NCBI GenBank assembly: GCA_016987375.1
Contig: PJRA01000403.1
Location: forward strand, 387,821 to 451,820
Length of the DNA stretch: 64,000 nucleotides
Direction: 5' to 3'
Source of the DNA: Brachionus koreanus
Lineage: Eukaryota; Rotifera; Eurotatoria; Ploima; Brachionidae
Shown one piece after another: positions 52,615 through 63,105 of this stretch. Position 1 is the first letter of the stretch. Each line of letters starts with the position of its first letter. The notes beneath the pieces were generated by a model. That model did not search any database. It was not told the origin of the DNA and saw only the letters and a list, made by a program, of their open reading frames with translations. The translations under genes were made by a program, and so were the position numbers.

Positions 52615-53790
52615 AAAATTAAATTTAATTTAAACATTTAATAATTAATTTTAGTAATTTTTTAATAATGATTTTGAAGGATTTTAAATTTTATTAATTA
52701 TTATTTATTTTTAAATCTAACAAAATGAAAATATGCTTCAATATTTTATAAAATAAGAAATAATCATGTTTTGGTTTATTAACATTTAAATTGAATTTGC
52801 AAAGTGATTTTACTTTTAAATTCTTGAAAATAATTAAAAAACAATTAAGCTTTTTGTTTTCTTGGCGGAAATTTTAACTTCAATTAACTACTTTTAATAG
52901 AATTAAAATATTTAATTATGCAAAAATCATTTATTTATTTACTTTATCGACAATTTTTTTTTCGTTTTTTATTCACTATTATATTAATCCTTTTTGCAAA
53001 GAATGTAAAGTTTAAAATTTTCAAGCTCAAAATTAAATTTTTATCTTTATTTGATTTTGATTTTTATTCAACAGAATAAACTTTTTTCTACGTTAATAAT
53101 ATTTATAAAGTAATGCTCTATAGCCTTAAACATCTTATATTCAAAAGTGATTTTTTGAAACTTTTAATCTATAAATTATCTTTTTTTATTTTTAAATAAT
53201 AATTAGATAAAATTATTGTTTTTAACAAGTAGTAAAAAAAATTTATATTTTATTTTCTTTTTTATATTTACTATTTCAGATAAATTTAATTTACAGGTGC
53301 AAAATAAGCTGCTGATATTTAATAAGATAGTTAAAAAAAATTTTAATTTTAGATAATTTTCTTTTCTTTAAAATTAAGAATTATTAATTTAAATAAAAAA
53401 TTTTTCCAATTTTAGTTTGAACATTTAATAAAATTTAGAATTAGAAAAAAACACAAAAAAGTCTATTAATTATTTAAATACCTGAAAAAACAAAAAAGCT
53501 TTAATTATTTTTCTCTTTTGATTATCATAAGTGAAAATTTCGACAAATAGCTCTGTTAAAAAAATAGAAAAAAACTGAGAATATTTTTTTGTTTATAGTA
53601 ACTCAAGCCAAAAACGGCACTTGTTTTATTCATATGACATAATTTATGATTTGGTTACTAGAACAAATTTGACTTTTAAGAATCTTAAATCTTAAAAATT
53701 ACCTTTCTTTAATTTTAAATAATTAAAATAAACAATATTTTTTTCTCTTTTTAATTTCTAAACAGTTTTATTTTTGATCAATAATGCAAA
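52615..53790. other. AT-rich spacer upstream of the orphan gene
   Basis: No coding potential. A 'ctaaacag' near 53758-53765 could be the acceptor of a 5' UTR intron of the next gene. An upstream ATG at 53784 opens a 13-codon frame overlapping that gene's start. Confidence 0.35.
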
Positions 53791-55785
53791 ATGACTTCGG
53801 ACCGTTCGTACAGGAGATCAAGTAGTATTCTAAGTTCGAGTAGTACAAATACAAAAAATATTTCGGACATATCCAAGAGCGATGAACTAAGTGAAGTGCT
53901 GCGCAATCAAAAGATTAAACAGTTTAAAAATCTGATTAAGCTCGATCAACTACAAAATCCCTCTCAAATAGCATCTTTAAACAGTCTTCAAGACTCAGAT
54001 TTAAAGGATTTAAACTACTTTATAGACCAGTATTTGAATAACTGCTTTAGAGAGATACATAACACCGATTCTGTATTGTCTGTAGGCATAAACAACCTCA
54101 ATACTGACAATAATTACACCATCAAACTTGAATCATTCAATTCATTGGATTTTTTGAAGAATGGCCTCAAATCAGGCAATCCTCTATTAGTTTGTGTCAA
54201 AAACGAGCCCAAAACCGAGCCAATGACCAACTCAATGATCAGTCTTCCAAAAATTTCTTCACCTAAATCCTCTGTTGTAAGTCTAAACAAATTTCAAGCA
54301 ATTCAACAACAGACAGCACCCATTCAACAGCCGGTTCTCAATCTGAACTATCTTTTAGTCCTAAATCTAAATAGAGAATACTTTAAAATAGAAAAAGAAA
54401 ATTTAAATTTTTTTAAAATAAAATTAGTTAAAAAACCGAGTGATTTATCCGTATATGACTATGATCAAATTTCAATCGAAATCAATAAAAAAAAAGATGC
54501 TTCAGTGCGTGCACGGAGCCATTATAAGCATAGTCAAAAAACTTGTCGTTATCTTAACTCACGAGCTCTTAGTGACAGACTTATTCGTTACTTTAACTAT
54601 TGTCTTAAGCACAAATGGCCGAAAAAAACATCTATTAATTTTACTGGGCCCAAAAACCAGCCAAATGATCAAAATCAAAGCTCATTTAACGAAGAAAACC
54701 GAAATTGTTCAATGAAAAATAATCAAATTTTAATATCATTTGAGTTTAATGGAGCTAAAAGTTTAAAAGAAGCTAAAATAAATGTATTTATTGACTTGGC
54801 TGTTAAATTAGAAGAAAATGATAAAATCGATAATTTTCAAAGCACAAACAAATCAGTTTTGCATTTGCTTAATCAATATTCTATTTATTCAAATCTGGAA
54901 ATACTAGATGAACAAAAATATGAAAAACTCTGCAAATGGTTGATTAATACTTTTAATTTTAACATTAATTCAATTCATCTATGTCCGACCTATCTACATT
55001 TATGGAACATAAACTCTAAATTAGCTAAATTGAATTTACTCAAATTTTTAGCATGGTTTGATACTATTCGCTGCATAAACACAAATTTGACCTCTTTAGA
55101 TCACGTTTATCTAGTCGGCTCATTAGTATTAAAACAAAATTTTTTCCAAACAATTCAATCTTCGACCAGCCCAATTTTTTTGTTTTCAAAACTGATCCAA
55201 TTGTTTATTTCGAATTTTTTTAGTCTTTTAAAAGAGGATTCCAATAGTGCTGGTTATTTTGATGGTGAATTTTACGAACTGGATCAATTAATGTTCGAAA
55301 ACGAAGATCTAATATTAAATTTGATCATTGGAGAGATTAAGAATGAAGGAGTTGTTTGGTCATCTGAAAATTTACTAGACAGATTATGGGTTACGTTGAC
55401 CAACTTGAGGTCCTATTTGTTCATAACATCACACTTGCCAGATCCCTTTAATCGTTTTACTAATCAATTGCCAAAGTTTTACTTAAAATGTACTGGTTAC
55501 CTAAATTTGACCAGTGCAAGTAGTAGTCAGATATTTGGCAATAGAATTCTAAATTTACTTAATAACTCATTTGAAGCTACCATGAAAACTGTTTTGACAA
55601 AAGTAATTACAGAAGAGATTGATTTTTCTTCTGCAGAAGAATCATATTTTGAAATGAGCAAAAAACGTTCGACTGCTTTAATAAGTCCAGTTATAAATAG
55701 AGATATCAATAAAACAGATGAAAAATTTAAGAATGAAAAAAGTATTTCGAATGCTGCCACTCTGGCCACATCTTTTAAAAATTAA
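53791..55785 (+). CDS. Unrecognised 664-residue protein (intronless)
   Basis: A single uninterrupted frame of 664 residues, far too long to be chance in DNA this AT-rich, with normal amino-acid mix and no repeats. N-terminus: Ser-rich and basic (RSYRRSSSILSSSS), probably disordered, then Gln/Pro-rich at about 165-185. The rest looks globular and alpha/beta, rich in Leu, Asn and Lys. There is a basic Arg/His/Lys-rich patch at about 235-280 (VRARSHYKHSQK, CLKHKWPKK), a strand-like INVFIDLAVKLEE near 330, and long hydrophobic helices at about 380-500. No signal peptide or clear transmembrane segment. I do not recognise the family. An overlapping upstream ORF (ATG at 53784, stop 13 codons on) could lower translation. 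Neighbours give no functional hint. Confidence 0.8.
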   Translation: MTSDRSYRRSSSILSSSSTNTKNISDISKSDELSEVLRNQKIKQFKNLIKLDQLQNPSQIASLNSLQDSDLKDLNYFIDQYLNNCFREIHNTDSVLSVGINNLNTDNNYTIKLESFNSLDFLKNGLKSGNPLLVCVKNEPKTEPMTNSMISLPKISSPKSSVVSLNKFQAIQQQTAPIQQPVLNLNYLLVLNLNREYFKIEKENLNFFKIKLVKKPSDLSVYDYDQISIEINKKKDASVRARSHYKHSQKTCRYLNSRALSDRLIRYFNYCLKHKWPKKTSINFTGPKNQPNDQNQSSFNEENRNCSMKNNQILISFEFNGAKSLKEAKINVFIDLAVKLEENDKIDNFQSTNKSVLHLLNQYSIYSNLEILDEQKYEKLCKWLINTFNFNINSIHLCPTYLHLWNINSKLAKLNLLKFLAWFDTIRCINTNLTSLDHVYLVGSLVLKQNFFQTIQSSTSPIFLFSKLIQLFISNFFSLLKEDSNSAGYFDGEFYELDQLMFENEDLILNLIIGEIKNEGVVWSSENLLDRLWVTLTNLRSYLFITSHLPDPFNRFTNQLPKFYLKCTGYLNLTSASSSQIFGNRILNLLNNSFEATMKTVLTKVITEEIDFSSAEESYFEMSKKRSTALISPVINRDINKTDEKFKNEKSISNAATLATSFKN

Positions 55786-56582
55786 TTTTATAAAAAAAGA
55801 TAATTTAAACAATAAAAATTATTTTAAATTCAAATATTAAAAAAAAAAAACAATTTTTTTTTCATTTTAATGAACAAAACAAAATATTTCAATTATAGTG
55901 TTTTTAAACAGTTTTTTACGTTTCTATTTTTCAGGAATGATTTTAAATAATCTAACTTTTTTTCATATTAATTTTAAAATAATAATTAAAATATTTTTTA
56001 ATAATTAAATCTTTAAAAAAAAATGGAAAGAATAAAAAAAAACTTAAAATGCTCAAAAAACAAATAAAAAACACCTCAAACACCCATAAACACTTTTTAA
56101 ACACCTAAAAACGCTATAAAAACACCTTGGTCTTCAAGATTTTTGAAAAATATGTTGAATTTTTTTATGTTAAAATATCATTTTAATTTAATTTATCTAA
56201 ATTCCTGTCTTTATACTTTTTTTAAACATAAATAATATTTTTTTTCTTCCTGTTTTTCGTTTATCGTTTGATTTTATAATGTTTAAACGCTCACATTTAA
56301 ACAGCGTTTAAAAACAGTTTTTTTGTTCCCTCGGGTAAATTTATTTAAATTTTTTTTTGAGTTTTTAGAAATGCTCATTAGTCCAAGTCAAAACAGAAAT
56401 CTATTTTTAAGAAGCTTGAAAGCAAGAAAATTATCTTCTTAAGACCAAATTTTAATTTTAAGCTATTTTTATTGTTTTGAACATACAAATTTCGTTAAAT
56501 AGAAGTTTATGATCAAATTTTAATTAATATTTACAAAAATAAATTTTAAATAGTTTTTAATTATAAAATTTTCAATTTCAAA
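55786..56582. other. AT-rich spacer, no gene
   Basis: 3' flank of the orphan gene. A stretch at 56070-56125 repeats an AAACACC(T/C)-type unit several times with irregular spacing. No gene seen. The left copy of the MITE target duplication (ATTTCAAA) is at 56575-56582. Confidence 0.45.
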
Positions 56583-57099
56583 TAGTGTTCGCTAAACTCG
56601 GCTAACTATTTGCGGACTTTTGGCCGGTCTCTCAGGCGGTCTGAATATTTTGGCCGCAAAAAAATACGGCCAACTAGTACAGTACTAGTGTATTTAAAAA
56701 AAATGCCTTTAACTTCAGTAATTTTTCTTAGCAAAAAAGATTTTTTGTTAAAATAAATTTTCAAAAAATATTTGAAAAATATTTTAATTGATTCTTTGAT
56801 TTTTCAAATTTTAATCTTAAATATTTAATTAAATAATTAAAAATTTTAAAATCTTTATTTCGGAAAAAAATTTTGATCGTTTGGGAGACTGGCCAAATTA
56901 CCGCCGGCAAAATAATTGGCCGTATTATTAAGCGTTCAAAATTTGAGACCGTAGATATGAACGGCCAGATGACCGACCGCAAAATAGTTGGCCGTATTTT
57001 TTTGCGGCCAAAATATTCAGACCGCCTGAGAGACTGGCCAAAAGACCGCAAAAACCGTCCGCAATTTTGACCGGTTCGCTAAGACCGCATCCAACACTA
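56583..57099. mobile_element. hAT-type MITE with 8-bp target duplication
   Basis: A 517-bp element flanked by a perfect direct ATTTCAAA on both sides (56575-56582 and 57100-57107). Ends are TAGTGTTCG and, in reverse complement, TAGTGTTGG, fitting the hAT end consensus YARNG. An inverted repeat of roughly 68 bp lies inside the ends (about 56608-56675 and 56985-57053), identical except for a couple of bases. Motifs such as TTGGCCGTATT and GAGACTGGCCAAA recur in both orientations in the interior, as expected of subterminal transposase-binding sites. It has no transposase frame, so it would need an autonomous hAT partner. It is markedly less AT-rich than the host DNA, which marks it as foreign in origin. 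Confidence 0.88.
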
Positions 57100-57107
57100 A
57101 TTTCAAA

Positions 57108-58377
57108 CTCAATTTTTAAAGAGCAAAATTCTGCAAATATCAATGATTTTTGAGAAACTTTTAATAAATGCTCCTATTCAACTAAGATAATTTAAAAATT
57201 TTTCGTAAATTTACGAAAAAAAAACGGTAAAAACCCTAGTGTCAAATCAGCACTGTAAATTTAATCATTGCCTCGATTTGGCAAAATTCAAGCTTTAAAT
57301 TTTGTCTGCAAAAAAATTAAAAAATTTTGAATATTGAAAAAAGATTAAAATAATCATTATTCAGAATCAAAATCAAAAGTAATGATCTTTTGGTCTACAA
57401 ATAGCGAAAAATAATGTATAATCTGAAAAGAAAAATATTTGATATAAATTTAAAAAATTGTCTATTTTATTTTCTAAAATTTACATGTTTCAGATAAAAT
57501 TTAGTCAATTAATTATTGGGTCAAAAAAAATTCAATAATTTTAGAATAAAAGTTTTGAAATTTGTTTTAAAACAATAAAACTATTGGGCTTCATAATTGT
57601 TAAGGTTAGGAAATTATACATTAAAAAACAAATAGATTAATAACAATTATTATTTTTTTTTTTTAATTGAAATAAACTGTTAAGCTTAAATATTGGCTTT
57701 TCTTTTTCATTTAAGCATTTGGCTAAAAAAAATTGTTAACTATTTTTTTTTTAATTTAAAAATATCTTGATCATTTATAATTTTTTAGTTTCAATTTAGC
57801 TTTTTTGACATCGAAATTATAAATAATCAACAAAATTGAATAAACAGTGACTCTCAATAAAAGCTAAATATATTTCAGAATAATAAACTAAAAAAACAAA
57901 ATTGTTTAGTAAATAATTAAAGGCAGTGTTTAGTTTTCTAAAAATAAAAAGAAAAATGTGACTGAAATTTTCATTTCAGTTGTTTATTTAAAATTTAAAA
58001 AAAAAATTTAAATTTTGCAAAATTAAGAATAAAGCAAGTGTTTTGATACAAAAGTTAAGCTTTTTGAATGAAATAAAATTTTGAATTCCATTTAGTGCTG
58101 CTGATTGTGCAATATTATAAAACACAGCTTTAGTGTTTATAAATAAAAATAAAGTGATAGAGTATAAAATTGAATAGATTAAGCAATTTAACTATTTAAT
58201 TTGATACCTAAAGATTTCTGTCTTTAGCATATTTCAAAGCCTTATAAAAATAGAATAAATTTAAATTTTTTAAAAATAATTCTTATTGTTTTAATGTTTC
58301 TAATTGTGAGTAAATTTTTTTTTTATTTTTTGAATCAATTAAATTTCTCACAATAGCACTAAAACAGCTTGATTTAT
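57108..58377. other. AT-rich spacer, no gene
   Basis: Begins right after the MITE target duplication. AT-rich, no coding potential, no clear repeats. Its right end is the 3' flank of the minus-strand gene at 58378. Confidence 0.5.
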
Positions 58378-59973
58378 TTAATAGAATACTCTTGCTCTAG
58401 GATTTTCATTTGAATTAACAGGTTGCGAATTTTTACTAAAATCGAACCTTGGATTCTTAAAATACTTTCCAGGTTGACTTTGATTATTCGATTCATTTTC
58501 ACTTTGATATCCTTGATTTAAATTTGTATTTTGGTTCAATCGAGATGAGTTATAAGGATCAAAATTTTGATTACCATATCCTTCATTTGATGAAATAAAA
58601 TCAAATGAATCGTAATTCTTGCTTTGATTTAGATACGGATTAGACCTAACATTGTTTTGATTCAGCTGATTGCGGTTTGATTTGTTGTTTATGCGAGGTA
58701 ATTCAGTGTCCGATTGTACCAGCTTATCATTGCTTCTGTTTGACCTTTGATCTACGTCGGGATTTGAATTTGACTTTTTGGGTTTTTTTTTCATAAAGTT
58801 GTTTCCAACTTCTTTGGCTTTTTGCATTCGTTCCATCTTGAACAAATAATTTAAAATTGAGTTTGAAAAAAAATCAAAAATTTCAACTTTTTCGCTTTTT
58901 TCTTCGTTTGGATTATTAGATCCAAAATTGGCCTTCAAATTTTTATAATCTTTGACAGTGTACTCTCCATATGGATTATAAAAACCATCCACTTCTCTTA
59001 TTCTTTTTTCTATATGTCTATTGGTATAAGATCCTGCTTTTAATAGAATAAGTATTAACAATTATAAAAATTTAAATATACCGTCTTGATTTTTAAATTT
59101 GTCCATATAAAGTAGTTCATGAATTGATGGATCTTTGTCATCGTAAAAATTTGGCCTTGGCCAACTGTTATATGGATATGTGCTATTGTATGGATAAAAA
59201 CTGTTCATATCTCTTGGTGAGCCTTTTTTTGCATAAAAAAGTGAATTTTTCATGTAAGGATTGTACGGATTTGGATATCCGTATGTGGGAAACACTGGTG
59301 GAGCAAATGGATACATATACGGAGGAATTGGTGCTCCTGTATATGGATCAATAAGAGGCATGACTCCGCCTCTTGGTAGCTTATAAGCTGTCGGAAAACT
59401 TGCATAATACTGGTCAGAATAGCTTTGAGTTGGATTTTTGGCAAACGACGATTGATTGTTTTTGCTCTTCATGTCTATTGTATATTGCTTGTTATGTGCC
59501 TCAATTGAAGGAAAATGTCTCCGTGAGCTTAAATTTTCGTTTTCTTCTCTTGAATTGCTTCTTGAATTTATCTTATATTTTTGATTTTGTTCTGGCTCAT
59601 AATCACGAGCTGAATCTAGCCAAAAGAAAATTTTGAAAAAAAATCTCATAAATTAATGGTTAGTTGAATTTTATCAACCTTTTTTAATGTGAGGTTGAAA
59701 TTTTTTGTTCTGGCCTTTTAGTGTTTTATTATGTACTTTGGGTATGTTAGCAGGTGTCTGTTTTTGGTTAGTTTTTGAGTTAGTTTTGGTTATAGGATTA
59801 GTATTTGCTTCAATGCTTATATATGTGTCAACTGAATTAGTAGGTTTGAAAGTATTAGCTTGATAAGAATCGTTATCTAAGTAGAAATGTTGATTCCTAT
59901 CTAAATTAGAAAAGTAAGCAGCTTGTGACTGGTCTATCGACTGTTGGTAGTCTATTCGACCTTCTCTGAGCAT
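58378..59973 (-). CDS. Tyr/Pro/Asn-rich protein of unknown function
   Basis: Three exons, 59679-59973, 59082-59615 and 58378-59033, join in phase to give 494 residues. Exon 1 is Gln/Asn/Thr-rich with a basic end. Exon 2 has a Pro/Tyr segment (PLIDPYTGAPIPPYMYPF, PTYGYPNPYNPYMK, YPYNSTYPYNSWP). Across the second junction lies the most conserved-looking part: HELLYMDKFKNQDG, then IEKRIREVDGFYNPYG and EYTVKDYKNLKANFGS. The YTxKDYKxLK motif recalls short blocks in some ciliary or centrosomal proteins, though I cannot name an orthologue. The C-terminal 150 residues are Asn/Gln/Ser-rich and disordered, ending PRARVFY. No signal peptide or membrane span. Likely cytoplasmic or cytoskeletal, by composition only. 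Confidence 0.75.
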
Positions 59974-62555
59974 TTTTGTTAATTTAGCAAAAAAAAATAT
60001 TTATTTAAATTATAAAGCAAAATATCTTATTTCCGACAATTTTTATTTTGATTATTTGAGGCAAAATTGTTCAAACAATGTTGAGAATAAAATACCGTGA
60101 TTGTTGCCACCTAATTATTTACCATTTTATCAAACATGTCGAAAGGGATCATTTTAGTTTTGTTTGAAAAATAATTTAGCAAGACTTGATGGGTTTCGCT
60201 TGCTAAAGCAATTTCAAAACCATTAAGTGTTATACACATGAAACCCTGACTGAAATTTAAAAAAAATAAAATTACCTGCTTAGGAATTTGAGTCGAGCTT
60301 AATCTTTTCTATAATTTGAAAAAATCTAACTGGAAATAGAATATTTATTTAATGTTTTATTTTTTTTTCCAAATTTTATACGTAAATTAAACAAAATTTA
60401 AATCTAGCTAATGAGACATTGAAATCTAATTATATTTATTTGTGTTTATTATTCCTGTTGCTTAGTTTAGATTTGTCAAAAACATTTCAAAACTTGTTAA
60501 ATTATTATAACTTTCCAATGAATGAAATAATTAGCTTCCCAGTATAATAATTAAACAATTTTAAAATCTCTAACACTTTTAAATGCTTTGAGACATTGAC
60601 TTATTCCGAATCAGCTATTTATCCAGTATTATCACACTAAGTTGCCATGGTTTTATGATCAGCTAATTAAATTTCCTCAAGTTATTACTTAGTCAATCAA
60701 GTAGCCTGGAATGATACTTTTTTTTTAAAATGTTAAAGGAAAACATTTCTCCTTTCATTTAAATTTTATGAATTATTTATAAATAAAGGAATAAATAAAC
60801 CTTTATTTGAAAAAAAAATAACTTCAAGTGATGGAAATTTTGCTCATCAATTACTGTTATTCAATAATTTTGCTGCTTAAAATAAACATTTATAAAATTA
60901 GCGTCTATAAATAAGAAGAAGCCGTATTTAAATTTAAAGAATCGAAAACAAAAGAAATTTTAGAAAAAAAAAAACATCTAAAATTGAGAATAAAAGTGGC
61001 TAAATTTATATAACAAGCTAACTTTGTTACACATATATATTAATTTAATTTATTATAACAAATATTTTATCGATTTTGACTAAAAAAATAAAAAAAGAAA
61101 AAGGTTTATTTAGAATGAAAATTAAAAAAATACTTTTTATTTAACAAACAAGTTGAAAGAAACTATTTGAGTGAATCAAATCAAAATTTTTAAAACAAAA
61201 GTTTAAAAAGATGAAATAATAAATTGGTCTTAAAGTTTAGATAGGCTCGGTTTTGCCGTCTATATTTTAATAAAAATTTCTTTAAAATAAATATTTGAAA
61301 AATGTTTTTCTATTTAGATTTTTTAAATAAAATTATTTTAATAATAAATTTCTCTTGAAGCTAAAGGAACTCATAAAACTTGTTAAAAAAAACAAGTAAA
61401 TATAGCTAATTACTAATAAGCAACATGAAAATTAAGTAAAAAATCTTTGAAAAAATTTAAAATAAAAATCGAATTTCAAAAACTGTTAAGCTTAAGACTA
61501 ACATGAAAATTATAAAAATTTAAAATGCAAAATTAAGATTTAAATAAATTCGAAAAAATAAAATTAAACTTTAAAAATTATGAAGTATATTGAGATTAAA
61601 AGTTTAGTTTATAAGTTTTTAATCAATTGTAAAAAGAACAAATAGGTAGTAGTTGTTGTAAATTAAAGGCATATTGTGGTGATTCAAATCCCGGTTCTAG
61701 AAAACAACTCAGTTTTATGATATATTAGATCATTTAGATTCAAAACAAGTCAACGCATCAATAGCATACAAAATTTTACTGTAGCTTTTGTAAAAATTGC
61801 TTAATTAGTTAATGTTTTTCCGAAAAGTCTTTAATTAGTTCAATCGAATTTTTAACATACATTAAAAAATGTAACCAAATTAATTATAGGTAATTTTTTT
61901 AAATTTAACAGTTAATTTTGGTAACTCAAATATAGCATTAGATAGATAATCTTTCTTTTATTATTAAATTTGTTTGGTTCATTAATCAAAAATTAATCTT
62001 TTTAAAAATTAGTATTGTTAAAAACTATTTTTTAACTAAAATTTACTAAAAATTAATGTAATCTAAAAAAATCTATTAAGTGTAATAATTTAACATGCAA
62101 TTTTTCAGAAAAGTTTTGACTAATAAAGTGCTATTAAAAATATAACTAATTTTTTAATTTAAATTTGCTTAATATTAAGAAAAAAATATTAGCAATTACT
62201 TTTCCAAAACCCTACCTAGTAAGAAGACGGCTCTAGAAAAGAGCACAGCATAAATGCAGTCGATGAAATCTCATTCGACAACATAAAATTTAGCACTGCC
62301 ATGGTCAGATAATTTTCATAAGTGAGTGACACAAATTTTTTACAAACTGAACCGCGGGAAATTGGAAAACTGTAAACGCGGTTATTGAGAGCGAGTCTAA
62401 TACGAAATTTAAAAAAAAAATTGACAAGCTACTAAAATTTCTGTAAAAATTAAAAGAATCTAAAAGTTAGGGCAAAATGAAAATAATTTTACATTTTTAC
62501 AATTTCATATTTTTAGATTTTTTGTGCAATATTTAAGTAATTTTTTAATTTTATT
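59974..62555. other. AT-rich region, no gene; less AT-rich patch near 62200-62400
   Basis: Mostly low-complexity. A segment at about 62205-62405 is clearly less AT-rich ('ccctacctag', 'gaccgcggg'-like blocks, 'gcggttattgagagcgag') and lies just before the second gap. It could be the end of a repeat or a non-coding RNA, but I recognise neither. A 'gattcaaatcc' at 61681-61691 resembles a tRNA B-box without a matching cloverleaf. Confidence 0.35.
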
Positions 62556-63105
62556 NNNNNNNNNNNNNNNNNNNNNNNNNNNNNNNNNNNNNNNNNNNNN
62601 NNNNNNNNNNNNNNNNNNNNNNNNNNNNNNNNNNNNNNNNNNNNNNNNNNNNNNNNNNNNNNNNNNNNNNNNNNNNNNNNNNNNNNNNNNNNNNNNNNNN
62701 NNNNNNNNNNNNNNNNNNNNNNNNNNNNNNNNNNNNNNNNNNNNNNNNNNNNNNNNNNNNNNNNNNNNNNNNNNNNNNNNNNNNNNNNNNNNNNNNNNNN
62801 NNNNNNNNNNNNNNNNNNNNNNNNNNNNNNNNNNNNNNNNNNNNNNNNNNNNNNNNNNNNNNNNNNNNNNNNNNNNNNNNNNNNNNNNNNNNNNNNNNNN
62901 NNNNNNNNNNNNNNNNNNNNNNNNNNNNNNNNNNNNNNNNNNNNNNNNNNNNNNNNNNNNNNNNNNNNNNNNNNNNNNNNNNNNNNNNNNNNNNNNNNNN
63001 NNNNNNNNNNNNNNNNNNNNNNNNNNNNNNNNNNNNNNNNNNNNNNNNNNNNNNNNNNNNNNNNNNNNNNNNNNNNNNNNNNNNNNNNNNNNNNNNNNNN
63101 NNNNN
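62556..63105. other. Assembly gap (550 N)
   Basis: Run of N. The open frame crossing it is an artefact. Confidence 0.95.

Noticed and set aside
54440..54715. Frames of 91 and 80 residues inside the orphan gene (second at 55527-55769)
   Set aside because: Overlap the long 664-residue frame in other frames and have unlikely composition.
56040..56130. AAACACC-type repeats as an internal telomere or CRISPR-like array
   Set aside because: Units are irregular in length and sequence, too few, and embedded in a eukaryotic AT-rich spacer.
56757..57143. Open frames across the hAT MITE on both strands
   Set aside because: They follow the inverted repeats and end in host AT-rich DNA; no transposase motif.
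61660..61720. Possible tRNA or tRNA-derived SINE around 'gattcaaatcc'
   Set aside because: The T-arm stem does not pair and no anticodon or acceptor stem can be folded.
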